A program made the translations under genes and the position numbers. A stretch of DNA of 64,000 bases from a bacterium. Its GTDB lineage: Bacteria > Armatimonadota > Zipacnadia > Zipacnadales > UBA11051. Below are positions 43,853 to 50,898 of the stretch, in pieces (the first letter of the stretch is position 1; each line of letters starts with the position of its first letter). The notes beneath the pieces were generated by a model. The model did no database searches and was not told the origin of the DNA. It worked only from the letters and a program-made list of their open reading frames with translations. Where the stretch lies: contig JAJFUB010000029.1 of the NCBI GenBank assembly GCA_021372615.1, positions 50,945 to 114,944 of the forward strand, written 5' to 3'.

Positions 43853-45406
43853 ATGTCTTTCACTCTGGCGGTCATCGCCGACACACACCTGCCCGCGATG
43901 GCCGACACAGCCCAGGAGGCCTGCCTCGACTGGGCCCTGACGACGTTGGCGGCGCGCCCGCCCGAGGTCCTGGTGGTCGCCGGCGACATCACCGCCGCCG
44001 GCTCGCCGGAGGCGGCCGCCACCTTCCGGCGCAAGCTGGACGGCTGCGGTCTGACCTGCCTCGTCACCCCGGGCAACTCCGACCTGCGCGACCCCGCGCA
44101 ACGGGCCGCAGTCCTGCAGGCCCTCGCCAGTCCCACCGTAGCGGATCACCCCGAGTGTCGCGTGGTCCTGCTAGACACGTGTGAGGGACAGGTGACCGAC
44201 GCGGCGCGTGCGGCCCTGGCGCGGGCCGCCGAGGGGGTGGGGGACAGGGCCCTGGTCGTGGTCACGCACATCCTGCCGGAGATGCTGCCCCTGGAAAGCC
44301 GCCAGTGGCTCGAGGCGTGGGCGCGGCGGGCTCGGCCCTCGCTGATCGTGGCAGCGCACTCGCACCGCGACCGTGAAGTCTGCTGGGCCGGGGCGCCCAC
44401 GCACACGGTGCGGGGTCTCGACCCCGACAAGGCCATCGGCGGCCCGCCGGCGGCGGCGCTCTTCACGCTGCAGGACGGCGGCTGGCAGCGCAGCGAATGG
44501 AGCTTCCCGGGGGGCACGGTCGAGGGCTGGTCAGACGACGAGCGAGAGGAGTTCGGCTCTCTGCTGGGCCTGGCGTGTCCCGGCGAGGCCCCCGACGGCC
44601 TGCTGCGGGCTGCTGTGGAGGGTGTGGGCTGTGTCGAGCTACGGGCCAGGACTGCCGCGACCGAACCGGAGGCCCTGCGCGAGGCCCTCGGGCAGTGGCG
44701 GGCAGCGGGCGGACGGTACCTATCCTGGCACATGCCGGACGTACCGTGGCACGAGGATGAGAGCGAGCCGCCGGAGGTCGCAACGTGGGGGGAACTGCTG
44801 CGCCTCGGCCTGCAGAGCGGGGTGCAGGCGCTGACGGTCCACGTCCCGCGCGTGCCGGTGAGGCTGATGCAGCCCGGCTCGCCGACGTGGCGCAGTGTCG
44901 CCGACACGTTCTGTCGGCTGCTGGAGCCGGCAGCCGCGCGGGGTGTCCGCATCGTCATCGAGAACATGCACATGACGGCCCGCGATGCGCCCGATGACTC
45001 GCGCCGCTATGGCTATCTGCCGGATGAATGCCTGGCCTGGGTCGCGGAGCTGCAGGCGCGGCTGGGGAGCGAGGCGGTCGCGATGCTGCTGGACCTTGGC
45101 CATGCGCGCAACAACGACCCCTTCGCCGGCGAGTTCACCCTCGGCGCCTGGTATGCCCTGGTGGGGCGGCAGACGGGCGGGTACCATATACATCAGGTCA
45201 TCACCGCGAGCGGGGGCATGCACAACCACCAGCCCTTCACGGGTTTCTACGGCCCTCTCGTTTCCCTCAGTTCGTTCCTGTGGGCGTGGCACACCGGTCA
45301 GCTGAACCACGCGCCGGTGTTCATTGAGGTCCGCGACGCGGAGGGCCAGACGGCAAGCCTCCAGGCCCTGCGCGACGGGCTGTCACAGGGCGGGGTGTCG
45401 GCGTAG
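43853..45406 (+). CDS. Fusion of calcineurin-like phosphoesterase and xylose-isomerase-like TIM barrel
   Basis: A 517-residue protein with two complete domains. Residues 1-230 are a metallophosphoesterase: ADTHLP, VAGDITAAG, TPGNSD, VVTHILPE and AAHSHRD supply all five metal motifs. Residues 250-510 are an AP-endonuclease-2/sugar-isomerase barrel with its metal ligands in VIENMH, LLDLGHARNN, GYHIHQV and FIEVRD. Both active sites look intact, so it could dephosphorylate and then isomerise, or act on two linked intermediates. The stop codon lies inside a large palindromic element. I know of no characterised protein with this arrangement. Confidence 0.78.
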   Translation: MSFTLAVIADTHLPAMADTAQEACLDWALTTLAARPPEVLVVAGDITAAGSPEAAATFRRKLDGCGLTCLVTPGNSDLRDPAQRAAVLQALASPTVADHPECRVVLLDTCEGQVTDAARAALARAAEGVGDRALVVVTHILPEMLPLESRQWLEAWARRARPSLIVAAHSHRDREVCWAGAPTHTVRGLDPDKAIGGPPAAALFTLQDGGWQRSEWSFPGGTVEGWSDDEREEFGSLLGLACPGEAPDGLLRAAVEGVGCVELRARTAATEPEALREALGQWRAAGGRYLSWHMPDVPWHEDESEPPEVATWGELLRLGLQSGVQALTVHVPRVPVRLMQPGSPTWRSVADTFCRLLEPAAARGVRIVIENMHMTARDAPDDSRRYGYLPDECLAWVAELQARLGSEAVAMLLDLGHARNNDPFAGEFTLGAWYALVGRQTGGYHIHQVITASGGMHNHQPFTGFYGPLVSLSSFLWAWHTGQLNHAPVFIEVRDAEGQTASLQALRDGLSQGGVSA

Positions 45407-45502
45407 CCGACAGGGACCCCGCCTGAAACGTCGCCTCGCTGGCTTCCCGCGGCGGGGTCCCCGTCGGCCTTCGCCTGTGGCTGCGGCCGACACCCCGCCC
45501 TG
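45386..45502. repeat. Nested long inverted repeats
   Basis: The outer arms (45386-45402 and 45486-45502) are perfect 17-base complements beginning CAGGGCGGGG. The inner arms (45406-45423 and 45451-45468) are 18 bases with one mismatch, around a 27-base loop. Outer and inner arms are themselves related, so alternative hairpins are possible. The element spans the stop codon of the fusion gene and ends 12 bases before the pfl promoter. It may serve as a terminator or be a decayed mobile repeat. Confidence 0.6.
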
Positions 45503-45514
45503 AGGCTCGGGCAG

Positions 45515-45544
45515 TTGACCGCCGGCGCTCCGGGGGTGTACAAT
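45515..45544 (+). promoter_or_regulatory. Promoter of the riboswitch-pfl transcript
   Basis: TTGACC (45515-45520) and TACAAT (45539-45544) are separated by 18 bases, each one mismatch from consensus. The start site would be near 45551, just upstream of the aptamer. Confidence 0.7.
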
Positions 45545-45563
45545 ACCTGCACAATCAAGCGTT

Positions 45564-45632
45564 GCTCTGAGACTGGCGGAAGTGGAGTTCACCACAGGGA
45601 TCAGAGCAGTTGTACGCGCCGACCGCCTGGGC
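45564..45632 (+). ncRNA. ZTP riboswitch (pfl motif)
   Basis: P1 is GCTCTGA (45564-45570) with TCAGAGC (45601-45607). Inside it lie the conserved ACTGGCGG (45572-45579), a GTGG/CCAC hairpin (45582-45595) and AGGGA. After a short linker comes the second conserved block CCGCCTGGGC (45623-45632), whose CCGCC can form the pseudoknot with GGCGG (45575-45579). These are the hallmarks of the pfl RNA motif, which binds ZTP or ZMP, the alarmones of 10-formyl-tetrahydrofolate shortage. It sits directly upstream of a pyruvate formate-lyase gene, the context that named the motif. It probably acts as an ON switch. Confidence 0.93.
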
Positions 45633-45658
45633 CCCGACATGGAGTGGCCCAGGCTTTT
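45625..45658 (+). terminator. Expression-platform terminator of the ZTP riboswitch
   Basis: GCCTGGGCC (45625-45633) pairs perfectly with GGCCCAGGC (45646-45654), followed by TTTTG. The 5' arm overlaps the conserved aptamer block, so ligand binding would block terminator formation and allow pfl transcription. Confidence 0.88.
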
Positions 45659-45716
45659 GCGTTCCAGGCCCGTGCTGCCATGGCGGGATCTCACCACCTC
45701 CCGAGGAGGGAAGATC

Positions 45717-47948
45717 ATGGCCCAGGATGCCTGGCGCGGATTCGACAATGGCCCTTGGCGCGATGGGATCGCCGTCCGCGATTTCATCCAGCGCCACTAC
45801 ACCCCTTACACCGGCGACGAGGCCTTCCTCGCCGACCCCACCCCTCGCACCCGGCACGTTCTGGCCGAGGCCCAACGCTTGATGCAAGCCGAGGCCGACG
45901 CCGGGGGCGTACTCGACATTGACACCTCCACCATCTCCTCTCTGCTGACCTACCCGGCTGGCTATCTCGACCGCGAGCACGAACTCATCGTCGGCTTGCA
46001 GACCGACGCCCCGCTGCGACGCGGCGTGAATCCCTTCGGCGGCATCCGCATGGCGCGCGCCGCCTGCGAGGAGTACGGCTACACGCTGGACGAGCGGGTG
46101 GAGGAGATCTTCTCGTACCGCACCACCCACAATGAGGGCGTCTTCCGCGTCTATACCGACGAGATGCGCGCGGCCCGGCGCAGCGGGGTCATCACCGGCC
46201 TGCCGGATGCCTACGGTCGCGGCCGCATCATCGGCGACTACCGCCGCGTGCCACTCTACGGCGTGGACCGGCTGATCGCCGCCAAGCAGGCCGACAAGCG
46301 CGCGCTGGGCCGCGGGCCCATGACCGAAGAGACCATTCGTCTGTCCGAGGAGTTGCACAAGCAGATTGACTTCCTGGGCAAGCTCAAGGACATGGCCGCG
46401 CTCTACGGCTACGACGTCTCCGGCCCGGCGACCACGGCCCGTGAGGCGGTGCAGTGGCTGTACTTCGCCTACCTCGGCGCCATCAAGGAGCAGAACGGGG
46501 CGGCGATGTCGCTGGGGCGGGTGAGCGCCTTCCTGGACATCTACTTCGAGCGCGACCTGGCCGAGGGCACGCTGGATGAGGCGGGCGCGCAGGAGTTGAT
46601 GGATGACCTGTGCCTGAAGCTGCGGCTGGCTCGGCAACTGCGGACGCCAGACTACAACGAGCTGTTCGCGGGCGACCCCACGTGGGTCACTGAAGCCCTC
46701 GGCGGGCAGGGCGAGGACGGGCGCACGCTGGTCACGCGCACCAGCTTCCGCATGCTCCACACCCTCTACAACCTCGGCCCCGCGCCGGAGCCCAACCTGA
46801 CCGTTCTGTGGGCGCAGACGCTCCCCGCAGCCTGGAAGCGCTACTGCGCGCGGGTCTCCATCGAGACGGGCGCCATCCAGTACGAGAACGATGACGTGAT
46901 GCGGCCGCTGTATGGCGACGACTACGGCATCGCCTGCTGCGTGTCGGCGATGCAGACCGGTCGGCAGATGCAATACTTCGGGGCGCGCTGCAACCTCCCC
47001 AAGGTGCTGCTCATGGCGCTCAACGGGGGCCGGGACGAGATCAGCGGCACCCAGGTCGGGCCCGAGCTGCCGCCCCTGCCCGAGGGCGTGCTCGACTACG
47101 CTACGGTCATGGAGCGCTTCCGCTTCTACCGCGACTGGCTGGCCGGCCTGTACGCCAACACGATGAACGTCATCCACTACATGCACGACAAGTACGCCTG
47201 TGAGAAGCTGCAGATGGCCCTGCACGACACCACCGTCGAGCGCCTCATGGCCTTTGGCGTGGCCGGGCTCTCCGTGCTGGCGGACTCGCTCAGCGCCATC
47301 AAGTACGCGCAGGTGACCGCGCGTCGCGACGAGCGCGGGCTGCTAACGCAGTTCGAGGTGGCGGGCGACTACCCGCAGTTTGGCAACGATGACGACCGGG
47401 TGGACAGCCTCGCGGCCGAGCAGATCAGCGAGTTCGAGGCCAGCCTGGCGCAACACGAACTGTACCGCGGCGCCCGGCCGACCCTGTCCGTGCTGACGAT
47501 CACCTCCAACGTCGTCTATGGCCACAAGACGGGCATGACACCCGATGGCCGCCCCGCCGGCGAGCCCTTCGCCCCCGGGGCCAACCCGCTCCACCACCGC
47601 GACCGCTGCGGGGCCCTGGCCTCGCTCAACTCGGTGGCCAAGCTGCCCTATGAGAGCTGCCAGGACGGCATCTCCTGCACGTTCTCGGTCACGCCCGCCA
47701 CGCTCGGCCGCAGCCTGCGCAGCCGCAGTGGCAACCTGGTCAGCCTGCTGGACGGCTACTTCAGCCAGCAGGCCCACCACCTGAATGTGAACGTGGTCAA
47801 CCGCGACCTGCTCATCGAGGCCATGGCTCACCCCGAGCGCCACCCGCACCTGACCATCCGCGTGTCGGGCTATGCGGTCAACTTCCACAAGCTCAGTCGC
47901 GAGCAGCAGGAGGAAGTGCTCGAGCGGACCTTCCACGAGGCGATGTGA
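45717..47948 (+). CDS. pflB: Pyruvate formate-lyase
   Basis: ATG 45717 follows GAGGAGGG with a 6-base gap; the open frame upstream is the riboswitch leader, not protein. The 743-residue product is close to the usual 760. The catalytic pair Cys407-Cys408 is in [10 protein letters not shown], and the glycyl radical Gly718 in RVSGYAVNF. It converts pyruvate and CoA to acetyl-CoA and formate in the cytoplasm without oxygen. The active-site text matches true PFL rather than the glycerol or choline lyases. It is followed directly by its activase gene and is controlled by the ZTP riboswitch, linking formate supply to formyl-folate need. Confidence 0.95.
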   Translation: MAQDAWRGFDNGPWRDGIAVRDFIQRHYTPYTGDEAFLADPTPRTRHVLAEAQRLMQAEADAGGVLDIDTSTISSLLTYPAGYLDREHELIVGLQTDAPLRRGVNPFGGIRMARAACEEYGYTLDERVEEIFSYRTTHNEGVFRVYTDEMRAARRSGVITGLPDAYGRGRIIGDYRRVPLYGVDRLIAAKQADKRALGRGPMTEETIRLSEELHKQIDFLGKLKDMAALYGYDVSGPATTAREAVQWLYFAYLGAIKEQNGAAMSLGRVSAFLDIYFERDLAEGTLDEAGAQELMDDLCLKLRLARQLRTPDYNELFAGDPTWVTEALGGQGEDGRTLVTRTSFRMLHTLYNLGPAPEPNLTVLWAQTLPAAWKRYCARVSIETGAIQYENDDVMRPLYGDDYGIACCVSAMQTGRQMQYFGARCNLPKVLLMALNGGRDEISGTQVGPELPPLPEGVLDYATVMERFRFYRDWLAGLYANTMNVIHYMHDKYACEKLQMALHDTTVERLMAFGVAGLSVLADSLSAIKYAQVTARRDERGLLTQFEVAGDYPQFGNDDDRVDSLAAEQISEFEASLAQHELYRGARPTLSVLTITSNVVYGHKTGMTPDGRPAGEPFAPGANPLHHRDRCGALASLNSVAKLPYESCQDGISCTFSVTPATLGRSLRSRSGNLVSLLDGYFSQQAHHLNVNVVNRDLLIEAMAHPERHPHLTIRVSGYAVNFHKLSREQQEEVLERTFHEAM

Positions 47949-47962
47949 GGCACGGGATCGCC

Positions 47963-48685
47963 ATGACTGGACGCCTGCACTCAATCGAGACGCTGGGGGC
48001 GCTGGACGGGCCCGGCCTGCGCGCCGTGGTGTTCCTGCAGGGCTGCCCCTTGCGCTGCCAGTACTGCCACAACCCCGACACGTGGGACCTCGCCGGCGGC
48101 ACGGAGATCTCCGCCGAGGCGCTCGTGGCGCGGGTGTGCCGGCTGCGGCCGTACTTCGGGGCGCAGGGCGGGGTCACGCTCTCCGGTGGCGAGCCGCTGG
48201 CCCAGCCGCAGTTTGCGGCCGAGGTCTCGCACCTGTGCCGCGCGCAGGGCCTCCACACCGCCCTCGACACCAGCGGCGCCTGTCCCGGCCCGGCCGCCGC
48301 TGAGGTTCTACGCCACACCGACCTGGTGATTCTCGATCTCAAGGCCACCGACCCCGAGCAGTACCGGGCGCTGACCGGCGGGGAACTGTCGCGCACGTGG
48401 GAGTTCGTGCGTCAGGTGACGGCGGCAGGGGTGGCGCTGTGGGTGCGGCAGGTGATCGTGCCGGGGTGGAATGACACGGAGGCCGACGCGCACCGCCTGG
48501 GCGAGGCGCTGCGGGGGTTGCCGACGCTGGAGCGCATCGAGCTGCTGCCGTACCACACGCTGGGCCTGAGCAAATGGGCACAACTGGGGCTGCGCTCACC
48601 GCTGGCCGACCGCCCGGCGGCTGACCCGGAGCACGTGGCCCGGCTGGAGCGCTGCGCGCGTGCGGCCAGCTTCACCAACTCGTGA
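47963..48685 (+). CDS. pflA: Pyruvate formate-lyase-activating enzyme (radical SAM)
   Basis: A 240-residue radical SAM protein. The start [18 protein letters not shown] aligns with known activases, so ATG 47963 is preferred to the overlapping GTG 47945. The cluster motif CPLRCQYC is followed by HNPDTWD, and SGGEPLAQP is the SAM-binding GGE motif. No extra ferredoxin insert is present, as expected for PFL activases and unlike those of glycerol dehydratase or benzylsuccinate synthase. It makes the glycyl radical on PflB, whose stop is 14 bases upstream. Confidence 0.94.
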   Translation: MTGRLHSIETLGALDGPGLRAVVFLQGCPLRCQYCHNPDTWDLAGGTEISAEALVARVCRLRPYFGAQGGVTLSGGEPLAQPQFAAEVSHLCRAQGLHTALDTSGACPGPAAAEVLRHTDLVILDLKATDPEQYRALTGGELSRTWEFVRQVTAAGVALWVRQVIVPGWNDTEADAHRLGEALRGLPTLERIELLPYHTLGLSKWAQLGLRSPLADRPAADPEHVARLERCARAASFTNS

Positions 48686-48863
48686 GCGCTCGGGAACAGC
48701 ACCTCCCATGGCCCTCGCCTGGCACACTCAGCCCCCGGGTGAGGCCGTGCGAAGACACCATCCTCGTTACCCCGGCGATGAGGCAGAGCCTCTGGAGGAG
48801 TCGCCGCCCTCGAGGCGAAGTTGCCCTCCGCAGCACGCACAACCACAAAGGGGAAGTGATGCC

Positions 48864-49514
48864 ATGCGCCGCGGTTTCACGTTGATTGAGCTTCTGGTTG
48901 TCATCGCGATCATCGCCATCCTGGCGGCGATCCTGTTCCCGGTGTTCGCGAAGGCGCGTGAGAAGGCACGGCAATCGGCGTGCCAGAGCAATCTCAAGCA
49001 GCTTGGACTTGCCATCCTGCAGTACACCCAGGACTATGACGAGAAGATGCCTTTGCTGGCGCCGTACAATCCCGCTGGCACCCAGGTCTACCTCCAGGAC
49101 AACATCGCTCCGTACATGAAGAACACTCAGCTCTGGCAGTGCCCCAGTGCAGCGGGCCAGTACTGGGCCACCTACGGGGTGCCGGCAGTCTACGTGAGCC
49201 AGCAGGTGGTGACCTATGGCATTCAGGACAACCTGGTGTACGTCCACAGCCTGGACCATTTCGGCCGAGTGAACCCACCACTCTCGGTTGGCGCAATCGT
49301 CCGTCCGGCCGAGATCTACATGATGACCGACTCGGCCTACTACACCAACTGGATCCGCAACACCGCCGCCGCGACGCTGGATCCCGCTGGCGTCAACCGC
49401 ATGCGCTTCCCCCACAATGGCGGTATGAACGTCCTGTATGTGGACGGTCACGTGAAGTTCGCCACCGAGTCGGCCATGCGCGGTGGCAGCGTGGATGACC
49501 GGTGGTACATGTAG
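48864..49514 (+). CDS. Type IV prepilin-like protein (DUF1559-like), third copy
   Basis: ATG 48864 gives 216 residues starting [13 protein letters not shown], with the same helix and [16 protein letters not shown] as the other two copies. Its C-terminal motif is [17 protein letters not shown]. An A/G-rich stretch (AAAGGGGAAG) is the ribosome site. It lies 178 bases after pflA with no terminator that I can see between, but a pseudopilin has no clear link to PFL. It is followed by a large hairpin. Confidence 0.87.
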   Translation: MRRGFTLIELLVVIAIIAILAAILFPVFAKAREKARQSACQSNLKQLGLAILQYTQDYDEKMPLLAPYNPAGTQVYLQDNIAPYMKNTQLWQCPSAAGQYWATYGVPAVYVSQQVVTYGIQDNLVYVHSLDHFGRVNPPLSVGAIVRPAEIYMMTDSAYYTNWIRNTAAATLDPAGVNRMRFPHNGGMNVLYVDGHVKFATESAMRGGSVDDRWYM

Positions 49515-49531
49515 GTCTGGCGCAGGCGGCA

Positions 49532-49588
49532 GGTCCTGAAGCGCGGCAACCCGGTGTGCCCGGCCTCCGGGCGCACCGGTCCAGGACC
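49532..49588 (+). terminator. Long two-stage hairpin after the third prepilin
   Basis: Outer arms GGTCCTG (49532-49538) and CAGGACC (49582-49588) enclose an inner stem of 13 positions (49551-49563 with 49567-49579) with one mismatch and a CCT loop. It lies between convergent genes and could stop transcription from both sides. No T-run is present. Confidence 0.5.
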
Positions 49589-49686
49589 GCTTGACGCCTG
49601 GCTGCGGCACCAGCCTGGTAGACAGGAACCTCACGGCGTGCCTCGTGCGCGACACGGTCAGCGCGTCGAGGCCCGCTCGCTCGCCC

Positions 49687-50343
49687 TCAGTGTGCCACCA
49701 CGCACAGGACCGCGCCTGCCAACGTGACGGCCAGCGCAAGCCATAGCAGGCTGCAACCGATGCTGGTCCTGGCCCTGACCGGAGTCCTGACGACCACCGG
49801 CGGCATGGCGACGCCCGGTGTGGGCGGGAGGGCTGGGGTGCTGCTCAGCAACTGCTGCAGCCGCTGCTCGATCTCCAGTCGCTGCGCGGGGTCAAGCTGG
49901 TCGCCCACCTGCTCCCAGGGCACTCGCACTGACCTGCTCTCGGTCGCCAGGTCCAGGGCCTGTCCGCTCTGCAGGTCGGTCCTCATGCGCGCCGCCAGTT
50001 GCTCCTCGTACGCCTCCATCAGCCGCCGCCACTGCTCCTCGGTCAGCCACTGCTGCTTGTCCACGGCCTCCTGTGGGAAGCTCAGGTGGACCTGCGCCGT
50101 GACGGTCCGATTGACGGAGACGACCCCCCCCGGCGTCGGCCCAGCAGTTGGTGGCAGCGGGGGAACGATGATCGACTCGGGTGGCCGGGGTGTGGCGGGG
50201 ACAGGGGGCGTCGCGGCGACAGGCGGAGACGGCTCCGTGGGGTCGGGGCTGCGCAAGACCGCCCCACAGTGCGAACAGGTCTCGCTGTCGTCAGGCATGA
50301 CCGCCCCGCAGTTGGGGCAGGTGGTTCCGCCGAGTCTAGTCAC
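49687..50343 (-). CDS. Zinc-ribbon protein with Pro-rich linker and C-terminal membrane anchor
   Basis: A 218-residue protein. The N-terminus is a double zinc ribbon (TTCPNCGAVMPDDSETCSHC). A Pro/Thr-rich linker (residues 32-75) leads to a helical region with TVTAQVHLSFPQEAV and EEQLAARMRTDLQSGQALDL. It ends in a single transmembrane helix (IGCSLLWLALAVTLAGAVL) with almost no tail, so the ribbon faces the cytoplasm as in tail-anchored proteins. I do not know its function. It neighbours the caspase/CHAT/TPR cluster and is divergent from the TPR gene. Confidence 0.75.
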   Translation of the reverse strand: MTRLGGTTCPNCGAVMPDDSETCSHCGAVLRSPDPTEPSPPVAATPPVPATPRPPESIIVPPLPPTAGPTPGGVVSVNRTVTAQVHLSFPQEAVDKQQWLTEEQWRRLMEAYEEQLAARMRTDLQSGQALDLATESRSVRVPWEQVGDQLDPAQRLEIEQRLQQLLSSTPALPPTPGVAMPPVVVRTPVRARTSIGCSLLWLALAVTLAGAVLCVVAH

Positions 50344-50898
50344 CGCGTCGTCCTCTCTCCGGGGCAGGGCTCAGAACGTACTCCTACCCGTCCCGTCCTC
50401 AGCTTCAGGCTATGCTATCGTCCCGCACACAGGTTCGGACCGGCAGCGGCAATCTCCTGCCCGGAGCGCGCGTGTCGGGTCGCCACGTGCCATGCAGCCC
50501 CGCCTCACCGTCCCGACCCCGATAGCTCGATCTTGACATTCCCTCGATCCTCTCCCGCCAGACTCACCTCGACAGGCAACGGAAGCGATGCCGTCAGGTG
50601 CTTCGCCACCATCCCGTCCACGTTCGCCCTGCCCCACCGCGTCCTGCAGGCCTCGACCGGCTGGCCGGGCCGCCCCGGCCGATTCACGATGAAGCTCCTA
50701 TCGTGTCGCTTGACATTGCCCTGCCGGACGGTCACCATGCCGTCGTGGCGAGACAGACGCACGACGGTCTTTCGCCGGCGGGTGAGAAGCGGTAGAATCA
50801 CGGCACGGGCAGGCGGGCGATCAGTCACCCGAGGACGCCGAGGTTGGCAGACGCCGGCACGGATCGGCCCGACCCCTCCCGCCCGCACAGAGGTCGAG
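50344..50898. other. Divergent intergenic region between the zinc-ribbon and TPR genes
   Basis: This 555-base stretch should hold the promoters of both flanking genes. A TTGACA occurs at 50533-50538 without a good partner. Apart from the doubtful small frame at 50505-50738, I see no gene, repeat array or clear RNA. Confidence 0.4.
50505..50738 (-). CDS. Possible small hypothetical protein
   Basis: A 77-residue frame from ATG 50738 (MVTVRQGNVKRHDRSFIVNR to VKIELSGSGR). Its composition is less Arg/Ala-skewed than typical shadow frames, with a plausible beta-rich end (PLPVEVSLAGEDRGNVKIEL). It lacks a clear ribosome site and resembles no family I know. It may equally be noise or the tail of a decayed gene. 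Confidence 0.25.
   Translation of the reverse strand: MVTVRQGNVKRHDRSFIVNRPGRPGQPVEACRTRWGRANVDGMVAKHLTASLPLPVEVSLAGEDRGNVKIELSGSGR

Noticed and set aside
45582..45716. N-terminal extension of PflB
   Set aside because: This stretch is the ZTP riboswitch and its terminator; the ribosome site and normal length support ATG 45717.
49999..50898. 300-residue N-terminal extension of the TPR protein
   Set aside because: Arg/Pro-rich shadow text partly antisense to the zinc-ribbon gene; ATG 50899 gives a signal peptide and ribosome site.
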